A stretch of 64,000 nt of DNA from an uncultured Pelagibacteraceae bacterium (GTDB lineage Bacteria > Pseudomonadota > Alphaproteobacteria > Pelagibacterales > Pelagibacteraceae). The position numbers and the translations under genes were made by a program. Under the pieces are notes generated by a model. That model was not told where the DNA came from, made no database searches, and was given only the letters and a program-made list of their open reading frames with translations. Of the stretch, positions 39,971-50,278 are shown piece after piece; positions within the stretch are counted from its first letter, which is position 1, and every line of letters starts with the position of its first letter. The DNA is taken from positions 1 to 64,000 of the forward strand of contig CACLWW010000002.1 in assembly GCA_902610755.1 (NCBI GenBank). Reading direction: 5' to 3'.

Positions 39971-40436
39971 ACAATGACATTCTTCTTGCGAAAAAAATCC
40001 TGATTAACCAATAAATGAATAATCCAAGAGGACCTATTAAATACGTAATTAGCAAAGGGAAAAAAGTTAAAAATTTTGAAATTGAGAGCTTAATACTATC
40101 AGATACAATCCATGCTCCACAAAACAAGTTTACTGCTAAAAAATGACACCAAAACATTATTAAAAAACCATTTTCTGAAAAAAGATCTGATAAGTTTTCA
40201 AGGCTTAAATAAAGTGTAAAATTATTCTGAAAATTGAAATCTGATATAAAAAAATAATATAACAGATAAACGTAAACGAAGGAGAAGATCATAAAGGGAA
40301 AAATTGATCTAACTAAATATTTACTCATAAATGAATGAGGAAAAAAAAATAGAATAATCCAAAAAGGTAGAACACCTAAATTCAACCAAAGATAGATCAT
40401 TTCAATAGTAAAGAAATTATTAATTTGTTCAATCAT
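39963..40436 (-). CDS. ABA4-like (DUF4281) membrane protein
   Basis: WCHFLAVNLFCGAWIVSDS and LLITYLIGPLGLFIYWLIR. Confidence 0.75.
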   Translation of the reverse strand: MIEQINNFFTIEMIYLWLNLGVLPFWIILFFFPHSFMSKYLVRSIFPFMIFSFVYVYLLYYFFISDFNFQNNFTLYLSLENLSDLFSENGFLIMFWCHFLAVNLFCGAWIVSDSIKLSISKFLTFFPLLITYLIGPLGLFIYWLIRIFFARRMSLYD

Positions 40437-40464
40437 TTGAGGTTATAATATAATAAAAATTATA

Positions 40465-41028
40465 ATGATTCCCTTAAAAAATAAAAAAAAAAATTTAGAA
40501 TTTACTGTATCAGAGATACGGGACTTTTCCTTAAAATACATTGAAAAATATGCTCCGTCTAAACAACAACTTAGAACGTATTTATTGAAGAAATATTTAA
40601 AGTCTGGTTCCACAAACATTAAAAAGGGTAATTATCAAAACCTGATAGACATTGTATTGTCAGATTTGGAACAATCCAAGTTTATTAATGATAAGTTTTA
40701 TTCTGAGAGCAAAGCGAAAAATTTGATTCAAAGAGGTAGCTCAATTAACAAAATTAGAAGCTACCTAATTTCAAAAGGAATTAATGATAAATTTGTTAAG
40801 GAAACTTTAGATAAAATTAAAGAAAATAATGATGACCAAGATTTTTTTTCTGCGATAAAACTTTGTAAAAAGAAAAAAATTGGTCCACATAGATCAGAAG
40901 ATAATAGGCCTATTTTTTTTAAAAAAGATATTGGCATATTGGCTAGAAATGGATTTAGTTTTGAAACGTCAAAAAGAATAATGGATTTATCAAAAGATGA
41001 ATATGAGAAAATTATTCGTCTTTTGTAG
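40465..41028 (+). CDS. RecX-like regulatory protein
   Basis: SLKYIEKYAPSKQQLRTYLLKK, FINDKFYSESKAKNLIQRGSSINKIRSYLISKGI. Confidence 0.75.
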   Translation: MIPLKNKKKNLEFTVSEIRDFSLKYIEKYAPSKQQLRTYLLKKYLKSGSTNIKKGNYQNLIDIVLSDLEQSKFINDKFYSESKAKNLIQRGSSINKIRSYLISKGINDKFVKETLDKIKENNDDQDFFSAIKLCKKKKIGPHRSEDNRPIFFKKDIGILARNGFSFETSKRIMDLSKDEYEKIIRLL

Positions 41029-41161
41029 TTTTCTCGTTTTTTTTATTCAAATAATAATCTATCTTGGATTTGATATAGTTTTTTACTACTACGAAAACTA
41101 TCAAGCCAAAAATAGAGACTGATACTATAATAATTAATATAACTCTTAATTGTTCATCCAT
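41012..41161 (-). CDS. 49-aa single-pass membrane protein
   Basis: Hand-read ORF MDEQLRVILIIIVSVSIFGLIVFVVVKNYIKSKIDYYLNKKNEKTTKDE*; ATG overlaps the stop of the upstream gene (ATGGATGA). Confidence 0.6.
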   Translation of the reverse strand: MDEQLRVILIIIVSVSIFGLIVFVVVKNYIKSKIDYYLNKKNEKTTKDE

Positions 41162-41936
41162 TATTTAATCTTGCACTTTTCAAAATTATACCTGGGTTTT
41201 TAAAATCCTTTTTTCCATAATAAATTTTTTCTCCATTCATGTCAGTAATAGACCCACCAGAATTACTTAAAATTGCATCTCCCGCTGCGATGTCCCATTC
41301 AGATGCTCTTGGTTCAGCCACATAAAGATCAAACTCACCCGCTGCAATTACACAAAACTTAAGAGAACTTTTCATTTTTGTGTAACTAGTTACTTTAAAT
41401 TTGTCATGGATATCTTTAATTTCATTTTTAAGTTTATCTGAGTAACTTACAGCCTTAATATTTTCTTTGTCACTGGTATTTATTTTAGTGTTTAACAACT
41501 GAGCTTTATCATTAATTATTTCGAATGAATTCCCATCGCCATATGTATAAAATAATCTATTTTTCGCTGGAGCGCTGATAATACCTATTTTAGGAACTTT
41601 ATTAATAATTAGGGCAGCGTTTAAAGTAAATTCGTCTTTATCATTAATATAATCATAAGTGCCATCTATTGGATCGATAAGCCAAAAAGTTGATAAGTTA
41701 TCTAAATTTTTGTTTGAGGAAGTTTCCTCTGAAACTATAAGAATATCTGGTGTTAACTTGCTAATTTTATCTGTCAATAAATTATTAACCTCAAGATCCC
41801 CATTTGTTACAGGGGTATTATCTTCCTTAATGGTTTCTTTAAGACCTTTCTTTCTTAATGACAAAGATAATTTACTTGCTGTTTTGAAAGTACCAATTAA
41901 ATCTAGTACAATTTTTTTTTTATCTTCTAAATTCAT
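41154..41936 (-). CDS. 3'(2'),5'-bisphosphate nucleotidase / inositol monophosphatase family
   Basis: FWLIDPIDGTYDYINDKDEFTLNAALI, EWDIAAGDAIL. Confidence 0.85.
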   Translation of the reverse strand: MNLEDKKKIVLDLIGTFKTASKLSLSLRKKGLKETIKEDNTPVTNGDLEVNNLLTDKISKLTPDILIVSEETSSNKNLDNLSTFWLIDPIDGTYDYINDKDEFTLNAALIINKVPKIGIISAPAKNRLFYTYGDGNSFEIINDKAQLLNTKINTSDKENIKAVSYSDKLKNEIKDIHDKFKVTSYTKMKSSLKFCVIAAGEFDLYVAEPRASEWDIAAGDAILSNSGGSITDMNGEKIYYGKKDFKNPGIILKSARLNNG

Positions 41937-41942
41937 TTTTTA

Positions 41943-42107
41943 TCAAATCTTTGTTAATTCAATTAAATTAGCGTTGATTACTTTTTTACCAACATTTTCA
42001 AAATTTACAGTAACTTTTTCTTTTATAATTGATTGTACTTGGCCGATTCCCCAATCTTTATTTTTAGGATTAATCACTTTGTCACCTGGTTCGTAATCAA
42101 AAATCAT
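41943..42107 (-). CDS. DUF3553-like small protein
   Basis: Hand-read ORF MIFDYEPGDKVINPKNKDWGIGQVQSIIKEKVTVNFENVGKKVINANLIELTKI*. Confidence 0.8.
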   Translation of the reverse strand: MIFDYEPGDKVINPKNKDWGIGQVQSIIKEKVTVNFENVGKKVINANLIELTKI

Positions 42108-42150
42108 TTAATTTAGTTTTTTAAATAAAAATAGTATAATTTTAAAGTTT

Positions 42151-43266
42151 ATGAAAAACAATTTAAACTCAATAGGAATTGACAAAAAGACAAAGGATAC
42201 AGTCGTAGTTGTCGCAATGTCAGGAGGAGTAGACTCTTCAACAGTAGCTGGATTAATGAAAAAAGAAGGTTACAAAGTTATTGGTATTACACTTAAACTT
42301 TATGATGATACCAAACAAGTCTCCCAATCGAAACAATGTTGCGCTGGACAAGATATATTAGATGCAAAAAGAGTAGCCCATAAATTGGATATCGATCATA
42401 AAATTCTATATTACCAAAATAAATTTAAAGAGGGAGTTATTGATAATTTTGTTGAGAGCTACTTAAAAGGTGAAACTCCAATACCATGTGTTCAGTGTAA
42501 TCAAACAGTAAAATTCAAAGATCTTTTTATGGAAGCAAAAGATTTAAAAGCAGATGCGTTGATAACCGGACATTATGTAAGATCGATATTTGATGGAAAA
42601 AAAAATGAAATGTATCGTGCAGAGGATCATAATAGGGATCAGAGTTATTTTCTATTTAACACAAAGAGGGATCAGCTTAATTTTCTAAGATTTCCTCTAG
42701 GAAACTTACTGAAAGATGAGACAAGAGAAATTGCAAAAAAACTAGATTTAAATGTAGCTGATAAACCAGATAGTCAGGATATTTGTTTTGTTCCTAATGG
42801 TGACTATTCATCTGTAATTAAAAAATTTGAACCTAAAGCGTTTGTAAAAGGAAACATCAAAAACATTGAGGGAAAGGTAATCGGGGTTCATGATGGAATA
42901 GTAAATTTTACAATCGGACAAAGAAGAGGGATTAAGGTATCTGATAAAGATCCATTGTATGTTATAGAAATTGATCCAAAGAGGAATGAAATAATTGTTG
43001 GGCCAAAAAAATACTTAGCAAAAAGAATTATTAATTTAGATAATCTTAATATTTTATGCGCTGGTAGCGAATTGAATGAAAAAGTTTATGTAAAGATAAG
43101 ATCAACAGGGAAGTTAATTCCTTCAAAAGTTGAGGTATCAGGTTCAAAAGCTAAAGTAAATTTAATGGAGGATGAATTCGGTGTTTCACCAGGTCAAGCA
43201 TGTGTTTTTTATCAAAAAAATAAAAATGGTTATAAAGTCTTAGGTGGAGGTTGGATAAAAAACTAA
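42151..43266 (+). CDS. mnmA: tRNA-specific 2-thiouridylase
   Basis: [46 protein letters not shown]. Confidence 0.97.
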   Translation: MKNNLNSIGIDKKTKDTVVVVAMSGGVDSSTVAGLMKKEGYKVIGITLKLYDDTKQVSQSKQCCAGQDILDAKRVAHKLDIDHKILYYQNKFKEGVIDNFVESYLKGETPIPCVQCNQTVKFKDLFMEAKDLKADALITGHYVRSIFDGKKNEMYRAEDHNRDQSYFLFNTKRDQLNFLRFPLGNLLKDETREIAKKLDLNVADKPDSQDICFVPNGDYSSVIKKFEPKAFVKGNIKNIEGKVIGVHDGIVNFTIGQRRGIKVSDKDPLYVIEIDPKRNEIIVGPKKYLAKRIINLDNLNILCAGSELNEKVYVKIRSTGKLIPSKVEVSGSKAKVNLMEDEFGVSPGQACVFYQKNKNGYKVLGGGWIKN

Positions 43267-43955
43267 TTACTCTTTTTTTTCCATAATAAAAAAGTAAATA
43301 TATAAAAAGTAATTACCCCTAAAAAATAATCCCATTCTAATGCATGTTTAAGGTGTTTATTACCTGGCATACTTACCAAAGGTAAGGCAAGGATACCTAC
43401 AAAAATCAAAATTGAAACCAAAACAGCCTTGCATTTCAGATACGTTTCATTAATAAATGATTTTAGTTTTGATTTGATAGAGTAAAAAATTAAAACAAAA
43501 TAAGTTTGGGCGGCTATCTCAAATATTATGAATGCCAACATTATTACTCGTCTAAAAAGTTTATATGCGTCAATATCAAATTTTATTCCTAGAAAAATTG
43601 AATGGATTACAAGACAAATTGCAGATCCAATTCCAAAGAAAAGCATTTTTTTCAGGTGTTTATGATTTCCATGTATGTTTAATATAATTTGTTTATTAAA
43701 GATCCAATATTTAATTAGTAAATAAGCGGTTAAAAACATAGCAGGCTTAAATACTAAATAAGTTGGAAAGTATCTCGCTGTTCTACTAATAGAGGCCCCA
43801 CCGTCTATGTACGGAAATGTGAAATGTATTACATTTTCTTTATTGGGAAAAAGTTCGTGAAATTGAGTAATTAAAATTAAACAAGTATTTGTAGCAACAA
43901 ATGGAACAATAAAAATCCAAATACTTAAGGTCTTGACCTTTTTGATATTATCCAT
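43263..43955 (-). CDS. Frag1/DRAM/Sfk1-like integral membrane protein
   Basis: 230 aa multi-[35 protein letters not shown]. Confidence 0.6.
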   Translation of the reverse strand: MDNIKKVKTLSIWIFIVPFVATNTCLILITQFHELFPNKENVIHFTFPYIDGGASISRTARYFPTYLVFKPAMFLTAYLLIKYWIFNKQIILNIHGNHKHLKKMLFFGIGSAICLVIHSIFLGIKFDIDAYKLFRRVIMLAFIIFEIAAQTYFVLIFYSIKSKLKSFINETYLKCKAVLVSILIFVGILALPLVSMPGNKHLKHALEWDYFLGVITFYIFTFLLWKKKSN

Positions 43956-43966
43956 TTTGAGCAGAA

Positions 43967-44050
43967 TTATTTCTTTTTATTTTTTTTTCTTGCTCTTCTT
44001 TTTTTTGAGCCCATTTTTCTTCGGCCTCTGTGTTTCTTTGGATAACCCAT
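43967..44050 (-). CDS. Possible 27-aa highly basic microprotein
   Basis: MGYPKKHRGRRKMGSKKRRARKKNKKK* with an AGGAG Shine-Dalgarno just upstream; very short, alternative frame also open. Confidence 0.35.
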   Translation of the reverse strand: MGYPKKHRGRRKMGSKKRRARKKNKKK

Positions 44051-44125
44051 TCTTATCTCCTATTTATTATTTTATTGACTTATGTAAGGGATATAGCATT
44101 GTCCCCATAGGTATTCAATTTTTTT

Positions 44126-45298
44126 ATGGGCTATTCTTTTAAAACATTTTTGAAACATACTGCAAAAGATTTTCATAATCAGTCGGTAAACCCGCCTGTG
44201 GTGCGTGCATCAACAATTATTTTCAAATCTATGCAAGATATTAGAAAAACTCAAAAGAAAAATATTAAAGATCCAACCGGTGGTCATCATGATTATGGAA
44301 GACAAGGAACATCAACCACACATGTTCTTTCAAAAATTTTAACAAAACTAGAGGAATCTTATCATGTTTTTCTAACACCAACTGGATTTGGTTCGGTTTT
44401 TCTAGCAATTTTCAGTATAGTGAGACCTGGGGATGAAATAATAGTTGCTGATCCTGTTTACAGTCCAACAAGATTGTTAACCAAAGATTATCTAAAAGAA
44501 TTTAATATTAAAACAAAATTTTATAACCCTCATGACCTAAATACGATCAAAAAGAATATAAGTAAAAAAACAAAACTTATATTTGTTGAGTGCCCTGGTA
44601 GTAATTCTTTTGAATTTCAAGACTTATCAAAAGTAATTTCTATTGCACAAAAAAATAAGATTTTTACTGCAATTGATAATACTTGGGGAACACCATATTT
44701 TCTTAAGCCAATAAAGTTGGGTTTTGATATGTCTATTGTTTCAGCTACTAAATATTATTCTGGACATTCTGATGTAATGGGCGGCAGTTTAGCGGTAAAT
44801 AAAAAGGTTTTCAAAAAAGTTCAATTAGCTGAAAAAATTACAGGACTTAGAATGGGACCGGATGATGCTTACTTAGTAACTAGAGGTTTAAGAACTCTAG
44901 ATGTAAGATTGGATAGACATCAATCGAATGCCATGAAAGTTGCAAGTTTCTTATCTAAACACAAAAAAATTAAACTTTTATATCCATTTAAAAAAGGCTC
45001 CTTAAATTATAGGCTTTGGAGAAAATATTATAAAGGAGCTTCTGGTTTAATGGGTCTTAGAATTAAATCATCAAAAAAGAATGTTATAAAATTTGTAAAT
45101 TCTCTTAAATTATTTGGATATGGATATAGTTGGGGAGGTTTTGAAAGTTTGGCATTACATCAGGAAATCAAAGAACAAGGTGATAGATTCTTCTTAAAAT
45201 TATCAAAAGATGATCATTTAGTAAGACTCCATATTGGTTTAGAAGATCCAAAAGATTTAATTGAAGATTTAAGGAGATCCCTTAAATACATCAAATGA
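44126..45298 (+). CDS. Cystathionine beta-lyase/trans-sulfuration family PLP enzyme
   Basis: DYGRQGTSTTHVLSKILTKLEES, IVSATKYYSGHSDVMGG PLP-lysine site. Confidence 0.93.
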   Translation: MGYSFKTFLKHTAKDFHNQSVNPPVVRASTIIFKSMQDIRKTQKKNIKDPTGGHHDYGRQGTSTTHVLSKILTKLEESYHVFLTPTGFGSVFLAIFSIVRPGDEIIVADPVYSPTRLLTKDYLKEFNIKTKFYNPHDLNTIKKNISKKTKLIFVECPGSNSFEFQDLSKVISIAQKNKIFTAIDNTWGTPYFLKPIKLGFDMSIVSATKYYSGHSDVMGGSLAVNKKVFKKVQLAEKITGLRMGPDDAYLVTRGLRTLDVRLDRHQSNAMKVASFLSKHKKIKLLYPFKKGSLNYRLWRKYYKGASGLMGLRIKSSKKNVIKFVNSLKLFGYGYSWGGFESLALHQEIKEQGDRFFLKLSKDDHLVRLHIGLEDPKDLIEDLRRSLKYIK

Positions 45299-46515
45299 GT
45301 TCTGAAAAATTTATTCAAAATAACCTAGCTCTCACTACTCTAATTTGTGCATGCGCGGTAGTTTTAATATCTCTTAGTGTGAGGCAAGTATTTGGAATGT
45401 TTTTCATTGACTTTAACAATGACCTGGGAATTTCAAGCACTGAATTTGGTTTAGCAATAGGTATACAAATGCTTGGTTGGGGTCTTTCAGGACCAATTTT
45501 TGGCATTATGGCTGATAAATATGGAGGACATAAATCAATAATTCTTGCATTTCTTTTTTATATCCTTGGGGTTTATTTTTTATATGCAGGTCCAAATACA
45601 GGAATTTATTTTCAAATAAGTTTGGGAGTTTTAATTGGTATCGGTTGTGGTGGTACAGCAATAAGTATTCCAATGTCAATTGTAGGAAAACATTTTCCAC
45701 TTTCTAATAGAACAATAGCAATGAGCATCGTAACAGCTGTAGGGTCTTTCGGTTATTTTATTTCACCCCTTTTTACTAATTACTCTTTACAAAATAACGG
45801 ATGGGTTAATACTCTCCTTTACTTCTTAGTATTTCTTTTTATTGGTTTATCATTTGCCTATTTCGTCAGATCTCCAAAATTAAATGAAATTAAAGAAACT
45901 ATCAACGAGCAAGGGTCATTAGACGCACTAAAAGAAGCATTCCAAAATAAAAGCTATGTATTGTTAGTTTCAGGTTTTTTTGTTTGCGGTTTTCATATTA
46001 CATTGGTTGGAACTCATGTACCAAAATATGTAATAGATAGAGGTTTGGATGATTGGACTGCAGCGATGATTTTATCTTTAATAGGTTTTTTTAATATCAT
46101 TGGTTCTTTGTTAAGTGGATATTTATCTACTAAGATGAGTAAAAAAATTATCTTAAGTTCTATCTATTTTTTAAGAGGAGTTTCAATTTGTTTATTCATC
46201 TTTTTGCCTCCAAGTAATGTTTCTTCAATAATATTTGGGGCTAGTTTTGGTTTCCTGTGGCTCTCTACTGTTCCAGCTACAAGTGGAATCGTTGCACATA
46301 TTTTTGGAACCAAATATCTTGGCCTTTTATATGGCTTGGTATTTTTAAGCCATCAATTTGGATCTTTTTTTGGAGCATATCTCGGTGGACTATTCTATGA
46401 CATATATGGCTCCTTTGACTATGCGTGGTATTTAGCAATTGCATTATCTGTTTTTGCAGGCTTAATACACTTACCAATTAAAGAGCGAGCAATTGATAGA
46501 TTACAAAAGGCATAA
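45295..46515 (+). CDS. MFS transporter
   Basis: 406 aa; ~12 hydrophobic segments; GPIFGIMADKYGGHKSII. Confidence 0.93.
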   Translation: MSSEKFIQNNLALTTLICACAVVLISLSVRQVFGMFFIDFNNDLGISSTEFGLAIGIQMLGWGLSGPIFGIMADKYGGHKSIILAFLFYILGVYFLYAGPNTGIYFQISLGVLIGIGCGGTAISIPMSIVGKHFPLSNRTIAMSIVTAVGSFGYFISPLFTNYSLQNNGWVNTLLYFLVFLFIGLSFAYFVRSPKLNEIKETINEQGSLDALKEAFQNKSYVLLVSGFFVCGFHITLVGTHVPKYVIDRGLDDWTAAMILSLIGFFNIIGSLLSGYLSTKMSKKIILSSIYFLRGVSICLFIFLPPSNVSSIIFGASFGFLWLSTVPATSGIVAHIFGTKYLGLLYGLVFLSHQFGSFFGAYLGGLFYDIYGSFDYAWYLAIALSVFAGLIHLPIKERAIDRLQKA

Positions 46516-47707
46516 AACAAATTTTAGTCCTTATCTGGAGAAATTATATCAATCAGATAAACCCATGGTCATCTATAAATATAAAGATGGATATAAAATA
46601 TTTACAGATTTTTCAAAGAGAATAGTACTTAACAACTCAAACATAGAAAATTTTTTAAACAAGATAACCAAAAGAAAATTTAAAAAAGAACAAGACCTAT
46701 ATATAGGTTTTTTTGGTTACGAAATATTATGCAACTTGCTAAATATTAGAATTAAAAATCAAAAGAAGAATGGATTTTATAAGGGCCTTTTTTATAAACC
46801 AGAAACTATAATTACTTTATCAAAAAAAATTAAAATATCTTCAACATTAAAAAAACAGAGTTTTAATTACCACTTTAATCAAACCAAAATATTAAAACCA
46901 TTTAAAGTCAATATTAACTTTGAAAAGTATAAAAGAATCTTCAATCTTTTTTCAAAAAAAATCAGAGCAGGTGAGACCTATCAAATAAAAATTTGCACAA
47001 AGTATAAAAATAAATCTGTGATAGATCCGGTCAGTTTTTTTTGGAGATTAATGAAGGCAAACTCTTCTCCAGAGGCCTTTATGATTAGAGACAAGAATTA
47101 CTCCATTGTTAGTTGCTCTCCTGAAACCTTAATAGAAAAAAAAGGATTAAAGGTAACAACGAAACCAATAGCCGGAACACTAAAAAAAAAACAAAAATTA
47201 AACAAATCTAAAGCTCGCAATTTCTTTAAGAATAACAATAAAGAGACAAAAGAACATAATATGATTGTAGATATGGAGAGAAACGATTTATCAAAAATTT
47301 GTAAACCAGGAAGTGTAGTAATCAAAAGAAAAAAATATGTAGAGGAATATAAACATTTGTATCACTACGTATCTACAATAGAGGGTAAATTAAAAAATAA
47401 TATCAATCTTAAAAACATTATTAAATCAATGATGCCCGGCGGGTCTGTTATAGGTTGTCCAAAAATAAGAACACTTCAACTATTAAATAGTCAAGAAAAA
47501 GAGGGAAGAAATATTTTCACAGGAAGTTTCGGATTTATTAAGTTTAATATGGATATGCGGTTTAACATAATAATAAGATCAATTCTAAATTTCAAAAATG
47601 TTTCAGAGATATCAGCAGCCTCAGGCGTTGTATTGGATAGTTCATCAAAAAAAGAATTTAGCGAAAATTACATTAAAGCAAAATCATTATTGGAATTATT
47701 TAAATGA
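46493..47707 (+). CDS. pabB: Chorismate-binding enzyme (PabB/TrpE-like, aminodeoxychorismate synthase component I candidate)
   Basis: TTKPIAGT, KEHNMIVDMERNDLSKIC, MMPGGSVIGCPKIR, GSFGFI. Confidence 0.85.
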   Translation: MIDYKRHKTNFSPYLEKLYQSDKPMVIYKYKDGYKIFTDFSKRIVLNNSNIENFLNKITKRKFKKEQDLYIGFFGYEILCNLLNIRIKNQKKNGFYKGLFYKPETIITLSKKIKISSTLKKQSFNYHFNQTKILKPFKVNINFEKYKRIFNLFSKKIRAGETYQIKICTKYKNKSVIDPVSFFWRLMKANSSPEAFMIRDKNYSIVSCSPETLIEKKGLKVTTKPIAGTLKKKQKLNKSKARNFFKNNNKETKEHNMIVDMERNDLSKICKPGSVVIKRKKYVEEYKHLYHYVSTIEGKLKNNINLKNIIKSMMPGGSVIGCPKIRTLQLLNSQEKEGRNIFTGSFGFIKFNMDMRFNIIIRSILNFKNVSEISAASGVVLDSSSKKEFSENYIKAKSLLELFK

Positions 47708-48264
47708 TATATATTATCGATCATCAAGATTCTTTTACATGGAACGTGGTTCATCAATTTTCTCAATTTGATAAAGTCTATTGCTCTGATTATTTTGATA
47801 TTAATAAAAATTTATTAAATAAATCAGATGTGATAGTTTTTTCTCCCGGCCCTGGTTCTCCAAAAGATTACCCAGAAACCTCAAAAATTTATAATAAATA
47901 TAAGGGTAAAAAAAAAATGATTGGTGTATGTTTAGGATTTCAGTTGATATTGTATAACGAAGGTGGAAAAATTAGACAACAAAATAAAATTTATCATGGG
48001 TATCAATCAAAAATTAAAGTAAATGGAAAAAGCAAAATTTTTAAAAAAAATAAAGTATTTAATGTCGGAAGATATCATTCGCTAAAGTTAGATGAGCCAT
48101 ATTTTTCAAAAAATCTCAATATTACAATGCGTTGCACAAAAACAAATACAGCGATGGCTTTTGAGGATAGTATAAATCAAATTTATGGATTTCAATTTCA
48201 TCCTGACTCATTCTTAACTGAAAATGGCAATTTTTTTATTAAAAAAATCTTATCAAGTAAGTAA
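47704..48264 (+). CDS. pabA: Glutamine amidotransferase, PabA/TrpG family
   Basis: IYIIDHQDSFTWNVVHQF, FSPGPGSPKDYPE, GVCLGFQLI, FQFHPDSFLTENG. Confidence 0.9.
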   Translation: MIYIIDHQDSFTWNVVHQFSQFDKVYCSDYFDINKNLLNKSDVIVFSPGPGSPKDYPETSKIYNKYKGKKKMIGVCLGFQLILYNEGGKIRQQNKIYHGYQSKIKVNGKSKIFKKNKVFNVGRYHSLKLDEPYFSKNLNITMRCTKTNTAMAFEDSINQIYGFQFHPDSFLTENGNFFIKKILSSK

Positions 48265-48964
48265 TCAAAAAGAAATAGGATTTAAAGATTTATGGGGATC
48301 TCACGGAGTCTTTACAACTATAAGACTTTTAGGAAAACCTGGTAAGCTTATTTTGTTTAAAAGTCACTTTAAGGGATTAATTAAATCTCTTAAAAAGTAT
48401 AAGATCTATTCAAAAAATATTGAGATAAATATTAAACGTTTAATCTATTCAAGCATTAATAAAAATATTAATTACGACCATTTATTTCGAATTGCTCTAA
48501 CAAAAAAATTTATATCAATTTCTATCCGTAAAAGAATTAATCCTAAAAAAGATTTTGAACTTAAATTAATAAACTACAGAAGAATTGATCCCGTAACAAA
48601 AAATCTTTATTATAAAAAAATTCTCAAAGAATTAAATAAATACGATACAAGTAAAACTGACATAGCTTTGGTCTATAGGAAAAAAATTTTAGAAACCTGT
48701 ACCTCAAATATTTTATTCTTCAAAAATGGGGAGTACTTTTCACCAAAAAATGATTGCTATATTGGAAACACAATTAACTATTTAAAAGGGAAGATTAAAA
48801 TTTCATTTAAAGATATTTATTATAGAGATTTGAAAAAATTCGATGAAATAATGTTAATAGGCTCAGGAAAAGGTGTGACATCTGTTAAATATGTTAAACA
48901 AATGAATTGGAAGAGTAAAAATAATTTCGGATATCAAAAAGTGAACAAACATTTGAATTTTTAA
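48224..48964 (+). CDS. Class IV aminotransferase (PabC-like aminodeoxychorismate lyase candidate)
   Basis: GVFTTIRLLGKPGKLILFKSHF, ETCTSNILFFKNGEYFSP; overlaps pabA by 41 nt. Confidence 0.78.
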   Translation: MAIFLLKKSYQVSNQKEIGFKDLWGSHGVFTTIRLLGKPGKLILFKSHFKGLIKSLKKYKIYSKNIEINIKRLIYSSINKNINYDHLFRIALTKKFISISIRKRINPKKDFELKLINYRRIDPVTKNLYYKKILKELNKYDTSKTDIALVYRKKILETCTSNILFFKNGEYFSPKNDCYIGNTINYLKGKIKISFKDIYYRDLKKFDEIMLIGSGKGVTSVKYVKQMNWKSKNNFGYQKVNKHLNF

Positions 48965-48969
48965 TCATT

Positions 48970-49374
48970 ATGAGTGATCCAAACAATCCTTGCATATTCT
49001 GTAAAATTAATCAGAAAGAATTAATATTTGAAAATGACTACGCATATGCTTCTTCCGATAGTTATCCTGTTTCACAGTTACACTCATTAGTTGTTCCAAA
49101 AAGGTGTATAGAAAATTATTTTGAATTAGATGAAAAAGAAATCTTAGCCTGCAATGATCTTATTAAAAAATTAAAAAAAAAAATAATGAAAGAAGATAAA
49201 TCAGTAGAGGGTTTTAATATAGGAACAAATGCTGGAAAGGTTGCAGGACAATCTATATTTCATTGTCATATACATGTGATTCCAAGAAGGAAAGGGGACG
49301 TGGATAATCCACAAGGTGGAGTCAGAAGCGTTATACCTTCAAAGCAACATTATACTCGAAAAATTAAAAAATAA
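48970..49374 (+). CDS. HIT family protein
   Basis: CIFCKINQKELIFEND; IFHCHIHVIPRRKGD (HxHxH). Confidence 0.96.
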   Translation: MSDPNNPCIFCKINQKELIFENDYAYASSDSYPVSQLHSLVVPKRCIENYFELDEKEILACNDLIKKLKKKIMKEDKSVEGFNIGTNAGKVAGQSIFHCHIHVIPRRKGDVDNPQGGVRSVIPSKQHYTRKIKK

Positions 49375-49458
49375 TGTTCTTATTGGCAAATAGTGCGCTT
49401 TAATCGCTGTTGAACTATTTTTTTAAGTATACTAGTAATAATAAAATTTTTTAAAAAT

Positions 49459-50247
49459 ATGTTTACAACCAATCCATTTGCAATTTTAGCCGAAACAATT
49501 CCAATGGTAGCAATTCAATCTTTTGTAATCGTTATGGTTGGCCTAGTTATTTTAGGGACGGTATTGGATATGATACATAAAAAAAATGTTAAATATTTTT
49601 TCAATAATGCAAAAAAAGCAAAAAAATCAGCCAAAAGAGAGTTGGGAACGAGTGAAAGGTTGGCGGTTATTGGTAAAACAATAATTCATGATATTGGAAC
49701 TACAGCTGAGCTAGGTTGGGGCAAAAGAAGAATAGCACATGTCCTAGGAATGTATGGAACAATCCTTTTTTGGATTGGTTCTGCTGCAATGATTTTTTTT
49801 TATACTGATTCTCAAACTCCAAACGTTTGGCCAATTCTTTGGCATGTTGGAGCAATAATGACTTGCTTGGGTGGATATTGGTTTTGGCTTTTTTTAAGAG
49901 TAGATGTTGCGGCTGAAGCAAATTCAGTATTTAGAATAATTACTGCTGATTTATTTGTATTAGCACTCTTAGCTTCTGCTACTTTTGGTTTAATTTGGTC
50001 TTACTTACAGTTTAATCAAATGGTTGGATGGGACACTTTATTTCTAGTGCTTTTTGGGGTTTCAAATATAGTTTTATTCGGAGGCGTTTACTGGTCTAAG
50101 TTCGCTCACATGTTTTACAAACCTGGAGCAGCGATACAAAAAAATTTAGCTGAAGCTGATGGTTCAAGAGACAATCTTCCCCCACCGGCAGATGCGCCAG
50201 AACAGTTTGGGCTTGGCATAAAAAGAGAAGAGCCAAAACACTATTAA
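49459..50247 (+). CDS. aprM: APS reductase-associated membrane protein
   Basis: 262 aa multi-TM directly upstream of AprB/AprA genes. Confidence 0.8.
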   Translation: MFTTNPFAILAETIPMVAIQSFVIVMVGLVILGTVLDMIHKKNVKYFFNNAKKAKKSAKRELGTSERLAVIGKTIIHDIGTTAELGWGKRRIAHVLGMYGTILFWIGSAAMIFFYTDSQTPNVWPILWHVGAIMTCLGGYWFWLFLRVDVAAEANSVFRIITADLFVLALLASATFGLIWSYLQFNQMVGWDTLFLVLFGVSNIVLFGGVYWSKFAHMFYKPGAAIQKNLAEADGSRDNLPPPADAPEQFGLGIKREEPKHY

Positions 50248-50278
50248 TATGTTAGAATTTAAAAAGGAGATAAAATAA

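Noticed and set aside
41659-42096. 145-aa plus-strand ORF
   Set aside because: Antisense to the CysQ-like gene and the DUF3553-like gene; both have recognisable motifs, this ORF has none.
43933-44142. 69-aa plus-strand F-rich ORF
   Set aside because: Translation of the complement of A-rich minus-strand coding/leader sequence; low complexity.
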